NCBI RefSeq assembly: GCF_014698845.1
Contig: NZ_JACJTV010000003.1
Location: forward strand, 186,001 to 250,000
Direction of reading: 5' to 3'
DNA length: 64,000 nucleotides
Origin: Coleofasciculus sp. FACHB-1120
Lineage (GTDB): Bacteria > Cyanobacteriota > Cyanobacteriia > Cyanobacteriales > FACHB-T130
Within the stretch, counting starts at the first letter, position 1; each line of letters opens with the position of its first letter. Shown here one piece after another: positions 44,545 to 54,472 of this stretch. Made by a program: the position numbers and the translations under genes. The notes beneath the pieces are model-generated. The model did not search any database and was not told the origin of the DNA. It saw nothing but the letters and a program-made list of their open reading frames with translations.

Positions 44545-45954
44545 TCAATTTTCAACTTTCAAACCTTCAACCGGCAGGCTGCCATCTTCAACCTTCAAAC
44601 CTTCAACTGGCAAACTGTCATCATCCTGCACCCGCTGTAGTTTAGCTCCCAAGTGCCGCAGTTTATCCTCCAGCTTTTCGTAACCCCGATCTAGATGCTG
44701 CAATCCTCGAATGATTGTTTTTCCTTCTGCCGCCAGCGCTGCCAAAACCAACGCCGCCGAAGCACGTAAATCAGTAGCCAATACAGGTGCCCCCGATAAC
44801 ATTGGCACCCCTCGCACGATTGCATGATTGCCTTTGACGCGAATGTCTGCACCCATGCGATTCAACTCTGCCACATGACGCAATCGGTTTTCAAAAACCG
44901 TTTCGCTAATCACGCTGTCCCCTTCACTGAGGGTTAGCAAAGCCATAAACTGTGCCTGCATATCCGTGGGGAAACCAGGATAGGGCAATGTTTCAATATC
45001 TGTTGCTGCGTGTGTTTGCCCTCCGATAATCCGCAGGCGGTCGGGTGCGTCTTCGAGTACCGTTGCCCCAATTTCCCGCAGCTTGGCAATCACAGCGGTG
45101 AGATGGTCTGGAACAATTGGGGACAGGCTCAGTTCTGAATGGGTAATCGCCCCAGCAACGAGTAATGTCCCCGCCTCAATCCGGTCGGGAATGATGCTGT
45201 AGTCCACAGAATGTAAGCTGGGGACGCCAGAAATCACAATTGTATTGGTGCCTGCACCACGAATCCGCGCTCCCATTGCAATGCAGAAATTAGCCAGATC
45301 CACGACTTCTGGCTCTTGAGCGGCATTTTCTAGGATTGTTTCTCCCTCTGCTAGGGTTGCCGCCATCATCAGTGTCTCTGTCGCACCAACACTGGGATAG
45401 TCTAGATAAATTTTGGCTCCCTTTAATCTTCGATTGCTGCCGGTTACATGGGCATTGACCATCCCATGATCAATTTGGACATCTGCCCCCATGTCCCGCA
45501 AACCTCGGACATGAAGATCGACGGGTCTGGCACCGATAGCACAACCGCCTGGGAGTGGAACTCTTGCTACACCCAGTCGCGCCAGCATTGGGCCAACGAT
45601 AAAGAAACTGGCTCGTAGCTGAGAAACTAACTCGTAGGGCGCTTTTGATTGTCCAATGTGGCTAGCGTTGATGTCGAGGATGTCGCCATTCCATTCCAGC
45701 TTCAGGTCTAGGGACGACAGAATTTGACCCATGCGCTTGACATCGACAAGCGAGGGAACGTTACGGATTCGGCAATCTTCAGGACACAGCAAGGCTCCTG
45801 CCATGATCGCTAGTGCCGCGTTCTTTGCGCCGCTAATCTTGACGTGCCCTTGCAAGGAAGCTCTACCCCAAATGTGCAAAACGGACTTGTCTTCTTCGGG
45901 CAGAGATTGGGTATCGGTCAGGCTGAGAGGGGGGTTAATAGGTCTGTCCTCCAA
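44545..45954 (-). CDS. murA: UDP-N-acetylglucosamine 1-carboxyvinyltransferase
   Basis: A 469-residue enzyme for the first committed step of peptidoglycan synthesis. It has the [11 protein letters not shown] motif (Lys44, Asn45) and the catalytic Cys138 in [12 protein letters not shown], matching the fosfomycin-sensitive type. The ordinary enzyme ends near LGAKLQRV; here about 25 residues follow, made of a 12-residue repeat encoded by a 36-bp tandem (44551-44622). Confidence 0.93.
   Translation of the reverse strand: MEDRPINPPLSLTDTQSLPEEDKSVLHIWGRASLQGHVKISGAKNAALAIMAGALLCPEDCRIRNVPSLVDVKRMGQILSSLDLKLEWNGDILDINASHIGQSKAPYELVSQLRASFFIVGPMLARLGVARVPLPGGCAIGARPVDLHVRGLRDMGADVQIDHGMVNAHVTGSNRRLKGAKIYLDYPSVGATETLMMAATLAEGETILENAAQEPEVVDLANFCIAMGARIRGAGTNTIVISGVPSLHSVDYSIIPDRIEAGTLLVAGAITHSELSLSPIVPDHLTAVIAKLREIGATVLEDAPDRLRIIGGQTHAATDIETLPYPGFPTDMQAQFMALLTLSEGDSVISETVFENRLRHVAELNRMGADIRVKGNHAIVRGVPMLSGAPVLATDLRASAALVLAALAAEGKTIIRGLQHLDRGYEKLEDKLRHLGAKLQRVQDDDSLPVEGLKVEDGSLPVEGLKVEN
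44551..44622 (-). repeat. 36-bp tandem repeat at murA 3' end
   Basis: Two 36-nt copies (44551-44586 and 44587-44622) differ by a few substitutions and encode PVEGLKVE(D/N)GSL-type repeats. In frame, so the extension probably grew by duplication. Confidence 0.85.
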
Positions 45955-46156
45955 ATTTCACGGAATAGGGTGGCTTTTTTTAAATTTGGTTTTGATTCTA
46001 CAGGAAAGATTTCAAATGTCTAGATTAGCGATCTAGCTTCATTGTCAATCGATGAAGCATTGTACCTTGTATCGGTTCACTTTTCCGGATAAAAGGAGTT
46101 GACAAATTATGGAATATGTTGCAGGATAGTAAATCGGTGATATAAATCGAGATTAA

Positions 46157-46240
46157 GCGGAACTGGCGGAATTGGCAGACGCGCTAGATTCAGGTTCTAG
46201 TGTTCGCAAGGACTTCCGGGTTCAAGTCCCGGGTTCCGCA
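46157..46240 (+). tRNA. tRNA-Leu (CAG)
   Basis: An 84-nt class II tRNA with acceptor arms GCGGAAC (46157-46163) and GTTCCGC (46233-46239), D-loop AATTGGCAGA, anticodon stem CTAGA/TCTAG with anticodon CAG at 46191-46193, a variable arm TGTTCGCAAGGACT, and T-arm CCGGG-TTCAAGT-CCCGG. Discriminator is A46240 and CCA is not encoded. No intron. Confidence 0.95.
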
Positions 46241-46470
46241 TTTTTAGGGGTTAGCTATACAGGGCTAAGGATTAGGACTGAGTAGAAGAAAGCGGCGATC
46301 AAGATAGGGTAGCAAGAAGCAACAAAGAATTTCGTCACTTATGTAACACTCAGAACTCAATCCTTTGCCGGATTGGGAAAAAGTTCTTTCTTTTGTTTTG
46401 ATACTTTCTCAACCCTCAGTCCTGATACCTCAATCCTTCAGTCCTACTAGGTCAGTCCTAATTCTTGTTG

Positions 46471-47256
46471 ATGTTGACGAGTCTCCAGAATCCTCTGGTC
46501 AAGCAAATTCGCAAGTTACACCGCTCGAAGGAACGGCGGGAGCAGCAAATATTTTTGTTGGAAGGAACGCATTTGCTGGAAGAAGCGTGTGCGGTTGATT
46601 ATCCGTTAGAGACGGTATGCTGTACACCCCAATGGCAAGAACGTCACCAGCAACTGTGGGAAGAAGCTTGTAATCGGTGTCAGAGGGCGGAAGTGGTGAG
46701 CGAGGAAATTGTGAAAGCGATCGCTACCACGATTCAACCCGATGGTGTCATCGCGACAGCACCCCGGATGAGCCGCCAGGTGTCCCCATTGCCAGTTACG
46801 GGTTTGGGGCTAATTTTGGAAACCGTGCAAGATCCGGGCAACCTCGGCACGATGATTCGTACTGCCGCCGCTGCGGGTGCGGATTGGTTGTGTGTCAGTG
46901 AAGATAGTGTGGATCTGGACAATCCAAAGGTGCTGCGAGCCTCTGCTGGACAATGGTTTCGGCTACCGATGCGGATCAGTTCCGATTTGATCGCAGATAT
47001 CTCTCAGTGTCGGGAACGAGGAATGCAAGTCGTGGCAACTGTGCCTAGTGCGACTTTAACCTACTGGGAGGTAGACTTACGCCGTCCCACGCTGATTTTG
47101 ATGGGCAATGAAGGTGCTGGATTGTCTTCAGAGTTAGTTTCACTGGCACAGGTGCAAGTGACCATCCCCCTGAGTCCAGGAGTCGAGTCGCTAAACGTGG
47201 CTGTAGCAGCTGCTTTGATGTTGTACGAAGTAAAGCGTCAGAATGGCAGAAGTTAG
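46471..47256 (+). CDS. TrmH/SpoU-family RNA 2'-O-methyltransferase
   Basis: A 261-residue methyltransferase with an N-terminal substrate-binding domain (LVKQIRKLHRSKERRE, FLLEGTHL) and a SPOUT domain with motif 1 VQDPGNLGTMIRTA, motif 2 LIMGNEGAGL and motif 3 IPLSPGVESLNVAVAAALMLYE. It is the rRNA-type TrmH family; the target nucleotide is not predictable. ATG 46471 was chosen; two TTGs precede it. Confidence 0.9.
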   Translation: MLTSLQNPLVKQIRKLHRSKERREQQIFLLEGTHLLEEACAVDYPLETVCCTPQWQERHQQLWEEACNRCQRAEVVSEEIVKAIATTIQPDGVIATAPRMSRQVSPLPVTGLGLILETVQDPGNLGTMIRTAAAAGADWLCVSEDSVDLDNPKVLRASAGQWFRLPMRISSDLIADISQCRERGMQVVATVPSATLTYWEVDLRRPTLILMGNEGAGLSSELVSLAQVQVTIPLSPGVESLNVAVAAALMLYEVKRQNGRS

Positions 47257-47330
47257 GAAGTAGGCACTAATCAGTAGTTATGGGTCAACAATGGTTAGTG
47301 TTTTTTTCGCTTTTCCCAACCAATTACTTG

Positions 47331-47564
47331 CTATCCGTTCCCCGATGATTTAGTCTTTTTCTGCATATATTCCTCAATGTCAGCAGCGGCTTGTTCCAGC
47401 TCATCTGCTTCAGTCAATTCTTTTTGATGATTACCGCTGTCCGACTCTGACTGGGATCGAGCCGTCTGATTGTCCGGCAATTCCAATAAATCCTGCAATT
47501 GCTCAAGCGATTCGCTAAACGCTTTATCAGCGGCGCGACGATGGTCTTGGTCACTCTGATTCAT
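47331..47564 (-). CDS. Small conserved hydrophilic protein
   Basis: A 77-residue Gln/Glu/Asp/Ser-rich protein (AADKAFSESLEQLQDLLEL, then AADIEEYMQKK). It is predicted helical, with no membrane segment. The longer frame to 47630 has a poor N-terminus with cysteines; ATG 47564 is better. I cannot name the family. Confidence 0.6.
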   Translation of the reverse strand: MNQSDQDHRRAADKAFSESLEQLQDLLELPDNQTARSQSESDSGNHQKELTEADELEQAAADIEEYMQKKTKSSGNG

Positions 47565-47616
47565 TACGCTGGTTCCACAAACACTGCTTTTGATGGCAGG
47601 GCACCCTAGTAATTGA

Positions 47617-47645
47617 CAGCGATCGCTCAATTCAAGCGATCGCTG
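47617..47645. repeat. Hairpin made of two HIP1 octamers
   Basis: CAGCGATCGCT (47617-47627) and AGCGATCGCTG (47635-47645) form an 11-bp stem with a 7-nt loop. It lies in a divergent spacer, upstream of both neighbours, so it is not a normal terminator. Confidence 0.6.
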
Positions 47646-47826
47646 GATTTCTTTTAGTTTCTAAGATATAACACGCGGCTGAAGGGATGACTCATTCGTA
47701 ATTTTTTTAGAGAAAATTGTAAGGAGAATAACTTGCACTCTTTCACTCCACAACCGATTGGGGACTTGCGCTCACCGTTGGTCAAGCTGAAAATGAGGAG
47801 GGCATCGTCGTCTAGGGGAGAGTAAC

Positions 47827-49257
47827 GTGACTCAAGGATTTGATTACGATTTAGTGATTATTGGAGCCGGTGTCGGCGGACATGGCGCTGCCCTACACGC
47901 CGTTTCCTGCGGTCTCAAAACCGCCATTGTGGAAGCAGCCGATATGGGCGGCACCTGCGTGAATCGGGGCTGCATTCCTTCTAAAGCTTTGTTGGCAGCA
48001 TCCGGTCGAGTGCGAGAGTTACGCAATGCCCACCATCTGAAATCGCTGGGGATTCAAGTTGCAGGCGTTGAGTTTGACCGACAAGCGATCGCAGACCATG
48101 CTAATAACCTTGTCTCCAAGCTTCGCGGCGATTTGACAAACAGTTTGAAACGGCTGGACGTTGAGATTCTCCAAGGTCGGGGGAAAATCGCGGGACCGCA
48201 AAAAGTCACCATCAGCACGGGATCGGGTGAAAAAACCGTTACGGCAAAAGACATTATCATTGCCTCTGGATCAATTCCTTGGGTACCACCCGGAATTGAA
48301 ATTGATGGCAAAACTGTTTTTACCAGCGACGACGGCGTGAGATTGGAGTCGCTACCTTCCTGGATTGCGATTATTGGCAGCGGTTACATTGGTCTAGAAT
48401 TTTCAGATGTTTACACGGCATTAGGCGCTGAAGTCACCATGATTGAAGCTTTACCCCAGCTGATGCCAGGGTTTGACCGGGATATTGCCACAATTGCCGA
48501 AAGAGTCTTGATTAAGCCGCGCGACATTGAAACGAAAGTAGGCACTTTGGCGAAGAGCGTTAAACCCGGTTCTCCCGTGGTCATTGAGCTAGCCGACGCC
48601 AAAACTAAAGAAGTTGTGGATGTGCTGGAAGTAGACGCTTGCTTGGTCGCTACAGGTCGCATTCCGGATACGAAGGACTTAGGGCTGGACGCTATCGGCG
48701 TTGAGACAAACCGGGGCTTTATCCCTGTTGATGACCGGATGGCAGTCTTGTCTGGCGGCGAACCCGTGCCTCACCTGTGGGCGATTGGAGATGCTACGGG
48801 CAAGATGCAGCTGGCTCATGCGGCTTCTGCTCAAGGTGTTGTGGCGGTAGAGAATATCTGCGGGCGTCACCGTTTGATCGATTATCACAGCATCCCCGCT
48901 GCCGCCTTTACTCACCCAGAAATTAGCTTTGTCGGCAAGACAGAACTCGCGGCGAAAGAAATGGGGAAAGAGGAAGGATTTGAAGTTGCGGTGGCGAAGA
49001 GTTATTTCAAAGGAAACTCGAAAGCGATCGCAGAAGGGGAAGCCGATGGGATGGCAAAAGTAATTTACCGCAAAGATACAGGCGAAGTGCTGGGCGTCCA
49101 CATCATCGGAATGCACGCAGCGGATTTGATTCACGAAGCCGCAAACGCGATCGCCCAACGCAATTCTGTCCAGACTCTGGCATACTTTGTCCACGCACAC
49201 CCCACCCTCTCAGAAGTATTGGATGAAGCATACAAACGCGCTGTAGGTTCTCATTAA
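47827..49257 (+). CDS. lpdA: Dihydrolipoyl dehydrogenase (E3)
   Basis: A 476-residue flavoprotein disulfide reductase, part of pyruvate dehydrogenase and glycine cleavage complexes. It has FAD motif [13 protein letters not shown], redox-active [13 protein letters not shown]-binding [15 protein letters not shown] and the C-terminal [10 protein letters not shown] with catalytic His-Glu. GTG 47827 is the start; no closer ATG. Confidence 0.93.
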   Translation: MTQGFDYDLVIIGAGVGGHGAALHAVSCGLKTAIVEAADMGGTCVNRGCIPSKALLAASGRVRELRNAHHLKSLGIQVAGVEFDRQAIADHANNLVSKLRGDLTNSLKRLDVEILQGRGKIAGPQKVTISTGSGEKTVTAKDIIIASGSIPWVPPGIEIDGKTVFTSDDGVRLESLPSWIAIIGSGYIGLEFSDVYTALGAEVTMIEALPQLMPGFDRDIATIAERVLIKPRDIETKVGTLAKSVKPGSPVVIELADAKTKEVVDVLEVDACLVATGRIPDTKDLGLDAIGVETNRGFIPVDDRMAVLSGGEPVPHLWAIGDATGKMQLAHAASAQGVVAVENICGRHRLIDYHSIPAAAFTHPEISFVGKTELAAKEMGKEEGFEVAVAKSYFKGNSKAIAEGEADGMAKVIYRKDTGEVLGVHIIGMHAADLIHEAANAIAQRNSVQTLAYFVHAHPTLSEVLDEAYKRAVGSH

Positions 49258-49275
49258 GGCTAAAAATCATTCGTC

Positions 49276-49313
49276 ATTCGTCATTAGTCACTCGCAATCG
49301 ACTAATGACGAAT
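49276..49313. repeat. 14-bp inverted repeat
   Basis: ATTCGTCATTAGTC (49276-49289) and GACTAATGACGAAT (49300-49313) with a 10-nt loop lie downstream of lpdA and upstream of trpC; a possible terminator for lpdA. The core is shared with 2999-3030. Confidence 0.65.
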
Positions 49314-49380
49314 TAGCTTGGACGAATGACCCATTCCCTATCTCCGATTCCCTCTGAATAATTGTGCCAAACTAAGAAAT

Positions 49381-50262
49381 ATGCAAATTCGCCGTCGTCC
49401 CCCAAATCCATCGATTGCCATCAGCACTTTACGCTACCAGGTTGCCGTACCTGATGCCAAACCACTCCACATTCTGGAGGAAATTGTCTGGCAGAAAGAA
49501 ACGGAAGTTGACAAGATGCGAGAACGCCTCCCCTTAGTGGAGTTGCGGCGTCAAGTGCAGAATGCGCCTGCGCCTCGCGATTTTATCGGAGCTTTGCGAC
49601 AAGGGAAGACAAAACCTGCCTTAATTGCAGAAGTCAAAAAGGCTTCCCCCAGCAAAGGAGTGATTCGGGAAGATTTCGATCCAGTGGCGATCGCGACTGC
49701 TTACCAGCAAGGGGGAGCCACCTGTTTATCAGTCTTAACCGATCAAAAATTTTTCTCTGGGAGTTTTGAAAATTTGACGGCTGTTCGCGCTGCCGTAGAC
49801 TTGCCGGTTTTATGTAAGGATTTTTTGATATATCCTTACCAAATTTATCTCGCCCGACGCCACGGAGCCGATGCCGTGCTGCTGATTGCAGGAATTCTCA
49901 GCGATCAAGACCTCCAATACTTTGTCAAAATTACCAATGCTTTGAGGATGACACCGCTGATTGAGGTGCATACTCTAGCCGAATTAGACCGGGTATTATC
50001 CCTAGAAGGCGTTACCCTAGTTGGTATAAATAATCGCAATCTGGAAGATTTTTCCGTAGACTTGCAAACAACCTGCCAGATTTTAGCGGCGCGAGGTAGC
50101 GAGTTGCGGGATCGGGCGATCGCTGTCGTTAGCGAATCAGGTCTGCACACCCCATCTGACCTTCACTTGGTTCTGCAAGCGGGTGCTGATGCGGTGCTGA
50201 TTGGTGAGTCTTTGGTGAAACAGTCCGACCCTGCTGTTGGCATTGCCAAGCTGTTTTCTTAA
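49381..50262 (+). CDS. trpC: Indole-3-glycerol phosphate synthase
   Basis: A 293-residue TIM-barrel enzyme of tryptophan synthesis. It has [11 protein letters not shown] with the catalytic Lys, VLCKDF with the second Lys, [14 protein letters not shown] and AVLIGESL. About 30 residues precede the usual start ([17 protein letters not shown]). It follows lpdA after an inverted repeat. Confidence 0.92.
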   Translation: MQIRRRPPNPSIAISTLRYQVAVPDAKPLHILEEIVWQKETEVDKMRERLPLVELRRQVQNAPAPRDFIGALRQGKTKPALIAEVKKASPSKGVIREDFDPVAIATAYQQGGATCLSVLTDQKFFSGSFENLTAVRAAVDLPVLCKDFLIYPYQIYLARRHGADAVLLIAGILSDQDLQYFVKITNALRMTPLIEVHTLAELDRVLSLEGVTLVGINNRNLEDFSVDLQTTCQILAARGSELRDRAIAVVSESGLHTPSDLHLVLQAGADAVLIGESLVKQSDPAVGIAKLFS

Positions 50263-50376
50263 AATTAGAACGCTTTTGCCGGATCGAGGATGAAAGAGGA
50301 ATCCAGAATTTTTTCATTCCCCCTTCCGCCTTCATCCTTGCCCCATATCCCGACTTCTATAGGTAAATTAGGTTTC

Positions 50377-50670
50377 ATGGAGCCAATTCCTCTTCCGTCT
50401 CGTATCCACTACGAACTACTCTTGCAAGTGTTAGAGCGCCAAACTGCATTTGCGGTTAGTCAAAAACCGGCAGTGCGAGAGCAAGTTCACCAGCTAATTA
50501 GCACTCTCCGTAAAGCAATGGCTCAACAGAAGCAACTGGAACAAACTTGCGAACGAACAAATTTGCCGGTTGATTACCGTTGGTCTCTGAATAATATTGC
50601 CTTCGAGCAACCATTCGATCAACCACCGTCCCCGGATATTGTCACCGGACACCGGGAACCCAAGGTATAA
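50377..50670 (+). CDS. Small DUF5340-like protein
   Basis: A 97-residue soluble protein starting MEPIPLPSRIHYELLLQVLERQ, followed by a helical HQLISTLRKAMAQQKQLEQ. From memory this is a cyanobacterial DUF5340-type family of unknown function. The ATG at 50377 begins the conserved block; an upstream ATG (50290) would add 29 residues of Pro/Ser-rich sequence. Confidence 0.72.
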   Translation: MEPIPLPSRIHYELLLQVLERQTAFAVSQKPAVREQVHQLISTLRKAMAQQKQLEQTCERTNLPVDYRWSLNNIAFEQPFDQPPSPDIVTGHREPKV

Positions 50671-50924
50671 AAGATTTCGAGATTAGAACAGGGTGTAGGG
50701 GCACAAGAGTTTTTAAATACCTGAATTTTACGTTTAGATGCTGGCACTGATGCTTCGTCCTCAATGCAGAAAAATCGCCGGAAAGCCATAGAATTAGGGT
50801 CAATGCTTTCTACTTAACTTGGTGATAAAAGCTCCGAGAACAGATAACTGCTAATTCATCACTCGGAAATACGAGATGGCTGTTGGATTCTCCAAGACCG
50901 TTATTGACTTCTGGGAGGTTCGGA

Positions 50925-52226
50925 GTGACTGAACCAGATTCAGCCGATCGTTTTTGGTTAAACGCAGAGGAAGCTTCAGCAGACGCAGAGGCAAGGGATG
51001 CTCTTGCCTCTGCACAGCCTCAACCCAGCGAATTATCCCCGCAAGACCCACAAGGACAATCCTGGGAACAGGAGCCTCCAGAACCGCTGGAATTGGCGCG
51101 ATCGCCTTCGCAAGAACAGCAGCAGTTAGCTCGCATTCATCAGTTAGAGCAGGCGTTGGAGGAATCCCAAGCTTGTGTCAGTGAGTTGAGGCTCCAACTG
51201 AGCGAGCAACATCTTTTAGAAACTCAGCTGGCATCGACAGAGGAAGCCGCGAATCTTCAACAGCGGGCGCTCGATCAATTCAAGCAACAGCTTTTCGAGC
51301 AGCAGCAAGCGCTAGAGAGTCATCAATCGCAAGCGGTTCTCAAAGACGAAACGGTTCAAGAATTGTTAGCGACAATTGAAACTTTAGCTGAGGCGCAGCA
51401 AGGGGAATTAGGGGGTTTGCGAAGGCAGCTGGCTCAGAGCCGCCAGACTATCCAAAACAGTCAAACGCTGCTGGAACAAGAGCTAGCGAACCGGCAAACC
51501 GCCTTAGAAGCCCAGCAACAACGAGTGCAGGAGCTAGAATTTCAAATTCTGGAAGCTCGAACTGTAGTCAGGCGTTTGGAGGTGCAGGCGCTAGAACAGG
51601 AGCAGCAAATGCAGGCGCTTTATCGTCGATGTAGCGATCGCGCTATAGTTATCAATCAGCTAGAAGATCAACTCCAAGAAGCCAACGAAACTCTGGAAGA
51701 ACAGCAACAACTGTTGGCAAACCTCTTCGAGACTGAAGACTTGGTTGCGGAACAGGATGCAGCCATTAAAGCTCTTCACCGCCAGATTGAAGACCTGGAA
51801 AACCAGCTAGACAAGCAAGTAAAAATTCAGGCTCGATTGCAACAAGCTTGCCACGACTTGGCAGAGTCGCGCGATCGCTATCAAGCCCAGACAACTGAAT
51901 TAGAAACTCACACTGCGACGCTGCAAGAGCAAATTCTCATGCAAGCCCAGCAAGCAAATGAGTACGAAGCCGCCATCCAGTACTGGAAAGACCGTTGCAA
52001 TGCTAGCCTTCGCAGCGCTCAAAAACTAAAGGATTTCTTGCAACGAGTGCTAGCAGATAGCCCTGAGGATCTGGAAGAACTGCTAATGGCAATAGAACCC
52101 CCAACTGCGGCTGAGATTCCTCAGCCAATCAACCGAACTCCTTTTCCATCCCCTCAACCCAACAAACATTTACAGGTAGACCTTCCGGCTTTTTTAAGAA
52201 AAAATCCACCGGAGAAATTAGAGTAA
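50925..52226 (+). CDS. Long coiled-coil protein
   Basis: A 433-residue protein. After an acidic Pro/Ser-rich N-terminus, residues 70-390 are a nearly continuous Gln/Glu/Leu-rich coiled coil (QLEQALEESQACVSELRLQL and similar), ending in a Pro-rich tail with PAFLRKNPPEK. GTG 50925 has GGGAGG seven nt upstream and is better supported than TTG 50883. No domain is recognised; structural or scaffolding role is a guess. Confidence 0.75.
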   Translation: MTEPDSADRFWLNAEEASADAEARDALASAQPQPSELSPQDPQGQSWEQEPPEPLELARSPSQEQQQLARIHQLEQALEESQACVSELRLQLSEQHLLETQLASTEEAANLQQRALDQFKQQLFEQQQALESHQSQAVLKDETVQELLATIETLAEAQQGELGGLRRQLAQSRQTIQNSQTLLEQELANRQTALEAQQQRVQELEFQILEARTVVRRLEVQALEQEQQMQALYRRCSDRAIVINQLEDQLQEANETLEEQQQLLANLFETEDLVAEQDAAIKALHRQIEDLENQLDKQVKIQARLQQACHDLAESRDRYQAQTTELETHTATLQEQILMQAQQANEYEAAIQYWKDRCNASLRSAQKLKDFLQRVLADSPEDLEELLMAIEPPTAAEIPQPINRTPFPSPQPNKHLQVDLPAFLRKNPPEKLE

Positions 52227-52435
52227 AGATTTGGCTTTTTGTCAATCTTTCAGTATTCATTAACTCCTTACTTGTCAGTACTAGCTCGTAAATAGACCGT
52301 AAACCGATTACCCACTACCGACTACCGATTACTCAATTACTCCGAAAAGCTAAAAAGCTGATTGCTAATTGGTGAATGGATTGGAAAAGATATGCGATTC
52401 TGGAGTATGCGCTCTTCAAGTTTAAGGACAGATCG

Positions 52436-53590
52436 ATGGACGATAAGTTAATGTTGATGATTCCCGGCCCGACACCCGTGCCGGAACAGGTATTACTCGC
52501 CTTAGCCAAGCATCCATTTGGGCACCGCAGCAGTGAATTTAGCAAACTGATGGCTGAGGTGACGCAAAACCTGAAATGGTTGCACCAAACCGAGAATGAC
52601 GTGCTGATGTTGACTGCCAGTGGCACGGGGGCGATGGAAGCTGGCATCATTAACTTCCTGAGTCCAGGTGATCGCGTTTTGGTTGGTTGTAATGGCAAAT
52701 TTGGCGATCGCTGGGCGGAACTTAGCCAAGCTTTTGGTTTGAATGTTGATACGGTAAAAGCTGAGTGGGGTCAAGCTCTCGACCCAGAACAATTCCGGGA
52801 AAAACTCGAAGCCGATACCGATAAACAAATCAAAGCGGTCATTGTCACCCATAGCGAGACCTCTACCGGCGTTCTCAACGATCTGGAAACGATCATTCGT
52901 CACGTTAAAGCTCACGGTGAAGCTTTAACGATCGTTGATGCTGTTACCAGCTTGGGAGCTGTTCATCTGCCGATTGATGAATGGGGTATTGATGTGGTGG
53001 GATCTGGTTCCCAAAAAGGTTACATGATTCCCCCAGGACTCGCGTTTGTCTCTGTCAGCCCGAAAGCTTGGGAAGCTTACAAAACGGCTAAGTTGCCCCG
53101 CTACTACTTGGATTTAGGCAAGTACCGCAAAGATGCCGCCAAAAACACGACTCCTTTTACCCCGCCGGTGAACTTATTTGTGGGGCTGCACGTTGCCCTG
53201 AAAATGATGAAAGCTGAGGGTTTGGAGTCGATTTTTGCCCGTCACCAGCGGCTGATGACTGCGACCCGCGAGGCGATGAATGCGCTTTCGTTGCCGCTGT
53301 TTGCGCCTGAAGGTGCAGGTAGTCCAGCGATTACCGCTGTGGCACCGACTGGGGTGGATTCCGAGCAAATCCGTAGCGTGATGAAAAAGCGGTTCGACAT
53401 CGTTCTGGCTGGCGGACAAGACCATCTCAAAGGCAAAATCTTCCGGATTGGGCACTTGGGCTTTGTGAGCGATCGCGATATCCTCGCTGCCGTTGCCGCT
53501 CTGGAAGCGACACTGCGAGAAGTCGGATACGAAGGCTTTACTCCCGGAGCCGGTGTTGCCGCTGCCGCTAGGGTATTTAGCACCCACTAG
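52436..53590 (+). CDS. Alanine/serine-glyoxylate aminotransferase (class V)
   Basis: A 384-residue PLP enzyme. It begins MLMIPGPTPVPEQV, has GTGAMEAG, THSETSTGV, VDAVTSLGA and the PLP-binding Lys194 in GSQKGYM, then a C-terminal FRIGHLGF. It converts glyoxylate to glycine in photorespiration, downstream of GlcDEF. The relative called the soluble hydrogenase small subunit is the same family. ATG 52436 was preferred to a start 20 codons upstream. Confidence 0.9.
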   Translation: MDDKLMLMIPGPTPVPEQVLLALAKHPFGHRSSEFSKLMAEVTQNLKWLHQTENDVLMLTASGTGAMEAGIINFLSPGDRVLVGCNGKFGDRWAELSQAFGLNVDTVKAEWGQALDPEQFREKLEADTDKQIKAVIVTHSETSTGVLNDLETIIRHVKAHGEALTIVDAVTSLGAVHLPIDEWGIDVVGSGSQKGYMIPPGLAFVSVSPKAWEAYKTAKLPRYYLDLGKYRKDAAKNTTPFTPPVNLFVGLHVALKMMKAEGLESIFARHQRLMTATREAMNALSLPLFAPEGAGSPAITAVAPTGVDSEQIRSVMKKRFDIVLAGGQDHLKGKIFRIGHLGFVSDRDILAAVAALEATLREVGYEGFTPGAGVAAAARVFSTH

Positions 53591-53670
53591 AGCTGTCTCT
53601 TGGGGTTTGGATAGTTGCAGGCATTTTATATTGCAGTCTTATTTGAGTAGTGAGATGCCAGCGGTTTAGA

Positions 53671-53703
53671 TCCCGGACTTCTGAGAAGTCCGGGATTTTG
53701 CCT
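53671..53703 (+). terminator. Rho-independent terminator after the aminotransferase
   Basis: TCCCGGACTTC (53671-53681), loop TGA, GAAGTCCGGGA (53685-53695), followed by TTTTGCCTTT. It is 80 nt after the stop codon. Confidence 0.9.
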
Positions 53704-53860
53704 TTAGTCCGATCTGATTTGTCAGTCAGCACATCGCGATCGCGCTCTCTCTAACTCAAGCGCTCCCATTCTGATTATTATTGGAGTCGGTGCCAATTCA
53801 GGGGCTGGGGATTCGGTATCATTAGTAAAGATTGTTACCTTTTAACTTGGCGATCTCTCC

Positions 53861-54397
53861 ATGCAAAAAACCAAGTTGATCAGTCAACTTCTTATTGGCG
53901 GGCTGCTGTCCTTTGTCTTGGCGACTCTGGGCAATCAAGCTGTACAGGCACGGCGTACAGTCTCTCTACCAGAGACTAAATGCGTGAGTACTGGCCCTGG
54001 TCGTTGGCGTCCTTATAAGTCAGATGTTGCTGTGGGTAGAGCCGTCTACACCAGCCGTCTCAGTCTGGCTCCAGGCAACGCTTTTGTGTCGATGACCTGT
54101 AGAATCATGCCGGAGGGTTATAACACTTACTTCCAAACTCTGAATTTGGAATATGGAATGCGGGATAACGACAGCGGTAGTCCTCCCACCACGGTCAATA
54201 TTTATTTAGATGGACAGCGTAAGCATTCTCGCACGATTGTTCCTGGGCAGAAAGATTCCCTGTCATTTGATGTGACTAATGTCAATAATGTGGCGATAGA
54301 AACGATCTGTTCTAACAGGTCGCAATATTGCGGTCGCGTTTATTTTTTCCAAGCGGCGCTGGTGCCTTTCCCTCCACCTCCTGATGAGAGCAAGTAA
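53861..54397 (+). CDS. Exported protein, paralogue of the 58373 gene
   Basis: A 178-residue protein with a signal peptide (about 1-30, ending VQAR), then a beta-rich domain with TKCVSTGPGRWRPY, FVSMTCRIMPEG, LDGQRKHSRTI and SLSFDVTNVNNVAIETIC. It shares GRW, SMTCRI.P, LDG...SRTI..G and ALETSC-like positions with the protein at 58373. The pattern of a small beta-sandwich that might bind sugars (NPCBM-like) is speculative. Convergent with the kinase. Confidence 0.75.
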   Translation: MQKTKLISQLLIGGLLSFVLATLGNQAVQARRTVSLPETKCVSTGPGRWRPYKSDVAVGRAVYTSRLSLAPGNAFVSMTCRIMPEGYNTYFQTLNLEYGMRDNDSGSPPTTVNIYLDGQRKHSRTIVPGQKDSLSFDVTNVNNVAIETICSNRSQYCGRVYFFQAALVPFPPPPDESK

Positions 54398-54472
54398 GGA
54401 AATGTGCCCGATTTGAGCGCAAAGCGATCGCCTCTTGTCGAGAGCGATCACTTTGCACTTATATGAGTGTCG

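Noticed and set aside
52502-53587. Several antisense frames over the aminotransferase
   Set aside because: Opposite a well-supported enzyme; no start signals.
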